DNA of 64,000 bases from Acidithiobacillus sp. AMEEHan (GTDB taxonomy: Bacteria > Pseudomonadota > Gammaproteobacteria > Acidithiobacillales > Acidithiobacillaceae), in NCBI RefSeq assembly GCF_030996345.1, contig NZ_CP118747.1, positions 1,672,001 through 1,736,000 of the forward strand, in the 5' to 3' direction. A program made the position numbers and the translations under genes. The notes under the pieces are model-generated. The model was given only the letters and a program-made list of their open reading frames with translations. It had not been told where the DNA came from and ran no database searches. Positions 59,651 to 64,000 of the stretch are shown in pieces. The first letter of the stretch is position 1. Each line of letters begins with the position of its first letter.

Positions 59651-60972
59651 ATGCTCAAACAGTTGCGACCAGAACTGACTTCTCTACTCGACTGTTTCGC
59701 CTTGCCCGCGGTGCTGCTCGAGGCGGATCACACCGTGCTTGCCGCCAACCAGGCATATCGCAAGCAGTTTGGCGATGGCAAGCCGCTGCAGGGACGCCAT
59801 TGCGACGAGATTCTGCGTATCGCCGGCATGTCCTGTGCTGACGCGGGCAACGAATGTCCGATGTCGCGTTGCCAGCAGAGTAACGAGGTGGCGCATACGC
59901 TGCGAATGCACGATGGTCGTGCCCTGCAGGTGGATCTGTTTCCCATACGGAACGCCGATGGCAAGCCCGCCTATTTCCTCGAGCTCTTCACCCCACTGCC
60001 GGAGCAGGGCGCTTCTACCGATGGGCTGGTTGGGCAGGGAGCGCGGATGCAGGAGCTCTTCCGCGCCTTGCACCGCGCCGCCCCGAGTGATGTGCCGGTG
60101 CTCTTGCTCGGTGAATCCGGAACCGGTAAGGAGCTCGCCGCTGGCCTGGTTCATCGTGCAAGTCAAAGGGCGAAGGGGCCTTTCGTGGTGCTCGATTGTT
60201 CCGGCCTTTCCGAGACGCTGTTCGAGAGTGAGCTCTTTGGCCATGAGAAAGGCGCCTTTACCGGTGCCCAGAACCGAAAAATCGGCCTTGCGGAGGTGGC
60301 GAACGGTGGCACCTTGTTTCTCGATGAAGTAGGTGACATCCCTCTTCCCCTGCAGGTCAAACTGTTGCGCTTGTTGGAAAGCGGGACGTTTCGGCGGGTC
60401 GGCGGTATCGAGCCGATCCGTTCCAGATTTCGTTTGCTTTCTGCCACCCACCGCGATCTGGAACGGATGGTGCGCGAAGGGAGCTTTCGGCAGGATCTCT
60501 ACTACCGCATCAGCACCTTCCCCATCACTCTGCCCCCCTGCGCGAACGGCGGGAGGATATCCCGCAACTGGCGGAGTCCCTGCTCCACGGCTTGGGATAT
60601 TCGCGTCTGCAGCTGAGCGCGGACGCCTTGGAACTCCTGCTGGCATACGACTTCCCCGGTAACGTTCGCGAGCTACGGAATATCTTGAACCGTGCCGCAT
60701 TGTTGACCGACGACGTGTGGATCCTGCCAGAGCATCTGCCCGCCAATCTGCGGCAATCGCAACTTGCGCATGAAGCTCCCGGGTCAGTTGATTTTTCTAC
60801 AGTGCTTCCCTTGGCGGAAATGGAGGCTCGCTATCTGCGCTGGGCGCGGCTCAACCACGCCGGGGATCGCCGCAGTCTTGCGCGCTCCCTGGGACTCAGC
60901 GAGCGCACCCTCTATCGCAAACTGGAGGCGGTCGATGATCCCAGCGAAAAAGGTGAGCGGGACCATGGTTGA
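59651..60972 (+). pseudogene. Sigma-54-dependent activator with Cys-rich PAS domain, one frameshift
   Basis: N-terminal PAS domain (about residues 10-110) with C51, C62, C69 and C74 in a CX10CX6CX4C cluster. AAA+ domain: [21 protein letters not shown] (the sigma-54 contact loop) and [13 protein letters not shown]. The frame breaks at a run of six C (60533-60538); one extra C restores [19 protein letters not shown] and joins it to the [11 protein letters not shown] segment and the Fis-type HTH ([19 protein letters not shown]). Restored length 440 residues. Divergent from the bd operon with a sigma-54 promoter, so it is its likely activator. A consensus error is more likely than a true null. 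Confidence 0.82.
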
Positions 60973-61639
60973 TACCCATTTTTCGGCACTGGACTGGGCG
61001 GCGGGCTCCTGGCAACGACCCGGAACGCAGGCAGATGCCCCAGTTCTGTTGTTGCTGCATGGCCTCGGTGCCAGTCAGGAAGATATGCAGGCGGTGGCGG
61101 AGTTTCTCGATCCGCAACGGCACTATCATCTGTTGACCCTGAACGCACCACGGCGAGCGGTGACTCTGAATCGCGGTTATGTGATGCCAGCCTGGTATGA
61201 TCTTCTCGGCCTTGGACCCGATGCTGCCGAGGATCGTGCCGGCATGCAGCAAATCGCGCAATCGTTACGCGGTGCCCTGGCGCCGGTGTTGCGCGGTAGA
61301 GAGTTGATACTGGGGGGATTCTCTCAAGGCGCGGCCCTGTCCCTGTATTTGCAATTGCATGCGAGCTTTGCTGCGCGCGCCGTCTTGGTATTCAGTGGCT
61401 ATCTGCCTTTACGTCAGGATACGCCGCCGGCTTCTAGCAACGCGGCGCCCATTTTCTGGGGCCATGGCACCCGCGATGAGGTGTTACCGCTAGAGTACGC
61501 GCGGTGGGGCGAGGAGATCCTGCAGCGCCAGGGCTATGAGGTGACTCGCCGCGATTACCCGATGGGGCACAGCATCGTTCCCGAAGAAATCGCAGCGGCG
61601 CGGGAATTTCTCGCTGCCAACACCGTCCGGCCGACCTGA
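60965..61639 (+). CDS. Carboxylesterase/phospholipase family hydrolase
   Basis: 224 residues, alpha/beta hydrolase. [10 protein letters not shown] oxyanion region, nucleophile Ser in [10 protein letters not shown], Asp in [10 protein letters not shown] and His in MGHSIVPEE, the full triad of the YpfH/carboxylesterase 2 group. ATG at 60965 overlaps the end of the activator gene by eight bases. Confidence 0.85.
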   Translation: MVDTHFSALDWAAGSWQRPGTQADAPVLLLLHGLGASQEDMQAVAEFLDPQRHYHLLTLNAPRRAVTLNRGYVMPAWYDLLGLGPDAAEDRAGMQQIAQSLRGALAPVLRGRELILGGFSQGAALSLYLQLHASFAARAVLVFSGYLPLRQDTPPASSNAAPIFWGHGTRDEVLPLEYARWGEEILQRQGYEVTRRDYPMGHSIVPEEIAAAREFLAANTVRPT

Positions 61640-63046
61640 TCACTCTGCGAAGATGAACTCCCCCAGTCCCCAGCGCGCGGCCAGGGTCTCGGTGGCGTTG
61701 AGTAACTCTTCGGCGCGGGCGGGATGATTGACGGGAGAGTTGGCAATGCGCCGCAGAATCTCGTCGCGGTCATTGCCTTGCGAGAGCAAATGAATCAGTT
61801 CGCCGGCATCACGTCCGACGATTTCGCCGCCAAGTAGCTCTCCGCTGTCCATATCAGCGAGGATGCGGGCGAAACCGCGGATGTCATCCTGGCCCAGGGC
61901 ACGCGGCGAGGTTTCAAAGGCGGCAAAACCCACTGCTGGCTCGAAGCCTTCGTCCTCTGCAGCATCCTCATCCATGCCAATGCGCGCCAGCTCCACCGCC
62001 GAATACACCAGTTCCGGTACCCAGAGCGGACTACGCTCGCGGCGGTTTTCCGTTAGGATGTTGTCGATCACCAGGGTGGCGTCGGCCAGGGCTTGATTGG
62101 CATTCATATATGGACCGACCACATCACCAATAGCGTAAATGCCGCTCTCTGCCGTTTCCAGGTGCGCGTCCGTCCGCACAAAACCTCGCTCGTCGGTGGC
62201 AACCTGCGTGTTTTCCAAGCCAAGTTCCGCAGTATGGGCGGAACGTCCGGTGGCAAAGAGTACCCAGTCTGCCGCTTCGCGCTCGCCTGTGGCATTGGCA
62301 ACCCAAGCCTGGCCATCATCGACGCCAGAGTCAGTCACCGCAAAGCCGAGACGCGGTACGATCTGGAGTTCCTTGAGGGCGTCCATGAGCGCATCTTTGG
62401 CCTGCGGCGAGTAACGCAGATGATGGAGTGGCGCCGAGTTGACCAGCCAGCGTACTTCCTTGCCCAGTTGGGTGAAAATATAGGCGAACTCCGTGCCAAT
62501 CACGCCGCCGCCGACAATGATGACCCGTTTGCCTTCTGGCACCCCGTCGTCGAAGAGCATATCGCTGTGCAGGATTTTGCCGGCCTGCATATGGGCATCT
62601 TGGGGCAGGTGCGGTATCGAGCCGGTGGCGATCACACTGCTTTGCGCATGGACCAATTCTTCGCCAGCATCGCTAAGGATGGCGATTTCACGTGCACTGC
62701 GATAACTGCCCAGGCCTTGATAGAGCTGCACGCCTAAACGCTTGAGGTAATCCACGTAGCTCTCGCGCACGGTCTCGACGACCTTGCGCTGGTGTTGCCA
62801 GGCTTGCGCCATATCGCCTCGCAGGGGATCACCGACGATTCCGCGCCCGGCAAAATAACGGCTGTTTTCGATCCACTTGGCAGTTTCGTGCCAGTCTTTC
62901 TTGGGCACACAGCCGCGATTGAGACAGGTGCCGCCCCAGGTGCCTTTTTCAATGATGGCGACCTTCTTGCCCCGTAATGCGCCCAGCACGGCGGCACGAT
63001 AGCCGCCCGGACCGCTACCAATGACGACGATGTCGAATTTTTTCAT
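61640..63046 (-). CDS. Dihydrolipoamide dehydrogenase-like flavoprotein
   Basis: 468 residues. FAD motif VVIGSGPGGYRAAVLG, redox disulfide GGTCLNRGCVPKK, NAD motif IIVGGGVIGTEFA, GIYAIGDVVG, and C-terminal dimer domain ending with NSPVNHPARAEELLNA, where the usual HPT..E His region is kept as NHPARAEE. No E1/E2 dehydrogenase genes are beside it. In Acidithiobacillus such proteins also serve the sulfur-oxidising sHdr/LbpA system, which is a possible role here. Confidence 0.83.
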   Translation of the reverse strand: MKKFDIVVIGSGPGGYRAAVLGALRGKKVAIIEKGTWGGTCLNRGCVPKKDWHETAKWIENSRYFAGRGIVGDPLRGDMAQAWQHQRKVVETVRESYVDYLKRLGVQLYQGLGSYRSAREIAILSDAGEELVHAQSSVIATGSIPHLPQDAHMQAGKILHSDMLFDDGVPEGKRVIIVGGGVIGTEFAYIFTQLGKEVRWLVNSAPLHHLRYSPQAKDALMDALKELQIVPRLGFAVTDSGVDDGQAWVANATGEREAADWVLFATGRSAHTAELGLENTQVATDERGFVRTDAHLETAESGIYAIGDVVGPYMNANQALADATLVIDNILTENRRERSPLWVPELVYSAVELARIGMDEDAAEDEGFEPAVGFAAFETSPRALGQDDIRGFARILADMDSGELLGGEIVGRDAGELIHLLSQGNDRDEILRRIANSPVNHPARAEELLNATETLAARWGLGEFIFAE

Positions 63047-63280
63047 AGGCCCCTCGAGTGTTTCGCCTAGTGTATCCGTTTTCGCTGAAAAACTCAGCCG
63101 TTGCGCCGGGTTCTGGGAGGGCTAGACCAAAGTCGCGACCTGTGTCGGGGTATCCTTGATGTCTTGGCGCTGTGTTCGCTGCTGGCAAAAGGCGCAGAGG
63201 CAAGGGCAGAAAGAGGCTCGAGGTCGACAGTTGCTTGGTGGTTTCGGTATGATTCTGCGGAAATTTTGGTGGGGGCACAG

Positions 63281-63820
63281 ATGGCAGAACATTTGATACT
63301 GGCGGCCATAGATGGCTCGCAGAATGCCTTGGTGGCAGCCGGTGTGGCGGCGCGCTTCGCGAGCCTGCTCGCTGGACATCTGGGGTTGGTGACAGTCCTG
63401 CAGGTGCCACGGGCGCCAATGGGTTTTGGCAGTGGCGTGTTTTCGGCGGGGCTTCGGGATCGCTTACTGGAAGAGGCACGCGCCGAGGCCGAAAAAAATC
63501 TCCAGGGAGTTGCCGAACGGATTCATGAGGCTTGCGATCTGGGGATGCCAGAGTATTTCATCGCGGTCGGTGCTCCGGAAGTCGAGATCCCCAAGATTGT
63601 CGCAGCCAACGAGGGCGTGATCATGGTGGTTGTCGGTCACCAGGGCTTCGGCACCGAGGGCAAGCCGCGTGGGCTCCCGCATGCTCTGGGAAATCTTGGC
63701 GCCAAGCTCAGTCTGAGTTTGAAGGTGCCGGTACTCACGGTGCCCGCCGACGCTTTGGAGGGACAGATCTGCCCAGGCATAGATAAACTGCGATCCGAAG
63801 TGCGCGACGAGGAGGCCTGA
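63281..63820 (+). CDS. Universal stress protein (UspA family)
   Basis: 179 residues. N-terminal LILAAIDGSQNALVAAGVAARFA and the nucleotide-binding end region VVVGHQGFGTEGKPRGLPHALGNLGAKLSLSLKVPVLTVP, in which the G2xG9xS-type motif is only partly kept (extra residues in the loop). ATG at 63281. Followed three bases later by a TauE/SafE gene with its own GGAGG. Confidence 0.82.
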   Translation: MAEHLILAAIDGSQNALVAAGVAARFASLLAGHLGLVTVLQVPRAPMGFGSGVFSAGLRDRLLEEARAEAEKNLQGVAERIHEACDLGMPEYFIAVGAPEVEIPKIVAANEGVIMVVVGHQGFGTEGKPRGLPHALGNLGAKLSLSLKVPVLTVPADALEGQICPGIDKLRSEVRDEEA

Positions 63821-63822
63821 AC

Positions 63823-64000
63823 GTGGATCTCTATCTGCCCATTGCCCACATGGATATCAACATCGCCATGATCGTGGGTTTTGGCCTGATCGTTGGCTTC
63901 CTCTCCGGACTCACCGGCGTGGGCGGCGGATTTCTCATAACCCCATTGCTGATTTTTGTTGGCGTGCCGCCATTGATTGCGGTGGGCACCGGCGCGGCAC
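63823..64000 (+). CDS. TauE/SafE (TSUP) family permease, start only
   Basis: GTG at 63823 with GGAGG seven bases upstream. The visible 59 residues include a membrane helix with GFLSGLTGVGGGFLITPLLI, the family signature, then VPPLIAVGTGAA. The gene runs off the window. Members export sulfite or other sulfur/C2 anions, suitable for a sulfur oxidiser. Confidence 0.85.
   Translation, partial: MDLYLPIAHMDINIAMIVGFGLIVGFLSGLTGVGGGFLITPLLIFVGVPPLIAVGTGAA

Overview
The window reads as a chromosomal segment of a GC-rich, acidophilic, chemolithoautotrophic gammaproteobacterium-like organism, most probably of the Acidithiobacillus group. This is an inference from gene content and from protein style: an ISAfe1-like ISL3 element, an sHdr/LbpA-style dihydrolipoamide dehydrogenase, a cytochrome bd operon under sigma-54 control, and a mix of ATG/GTG/TTG starts with strong Shine-Dalgarno sites. 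No rRNA gene is present to settle the species.

Layout. 1-6.7 kb is a worn accessory zone: a small DUF2892 membrane protein, a complete IS1202/ISNCY-type element with a 16-bp target duplication, a secreted COG4315 protein, a TlpA-like thioredoxin gene stopped by one nonsense codon, an ArsR-led minus-strand set (ArsR, SHOCT, methyltransferase, Met-rich protein), a Grx2-like GST and an IS1182 scrap. 6.7-12.5 kb is a minus-strand operon for glucan/glucose oxidation: GH15 glucoamylase (two frameshifts), SDR, GMC oxidoreductase, MFS carrier. 12.6-22.4 kb is housekeeping: ispB, tRNA-Pro(CGG), an FtsI-type transpeptidase, uup, a type-4 uracil-DNA glycosylase (frameshifted), a luciferase-like oxidoreductase and orn.

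22.4-27.1 kb is the most unusual part. It is an array of gene cassettes separated by integron attC sites with no integrase in the window (a CALIN). It carries a PIN-like protein, a GIY-YIG/DUF4357 protein, an unknown protein, a YefM-YoeB pair and a HigBA-like pair whose toxin is frameshifted. The array is bracketed by two diverged copies of a candidate small RNA, each ending in its own intrinsic terminator.

27.2-34.7 kb joins an orphan OmpR-type regulator, a Tat-exported PhoD phosphatase, tonB-exbD-exbB and a TonB-dependent receptor split by an ISL3 element with an 8-bp target duplication. 34.9-55 kb is conserved core: slp, yicC-gmk-rpoZ-spoT-ridA-recG, an L,D-transpeptidase, a PAS-GGDEF protein with a Fur-like box, hemY, two AI-2E/PerM permeases, rlmB, tatD, a PhnP-like hydrolase, and thiC behind a TPP riboswitch. 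55-61 kb is a cytochrome bd operon headed by a catalytically degenerate ETHE1-like protein, with a sigma-54 promoter and a divergent sigma-54 activator. 61-64 kb holds an esterase, an Lpd-like flavoprotein, a universal stress protein and the start of a TauE/SafE permease.

Four breaks in otherwise well-conserved genes (GH15 twice, UDG, sigma-54 activator) are each repaired by adding one C or G, three of them in a run of at least six. This pattern looks more like consensus or sequencing error than four independent inactivations. The ISL3 insertion, the TlpA nonsense codon and the HigB T insertion look like real lesions.
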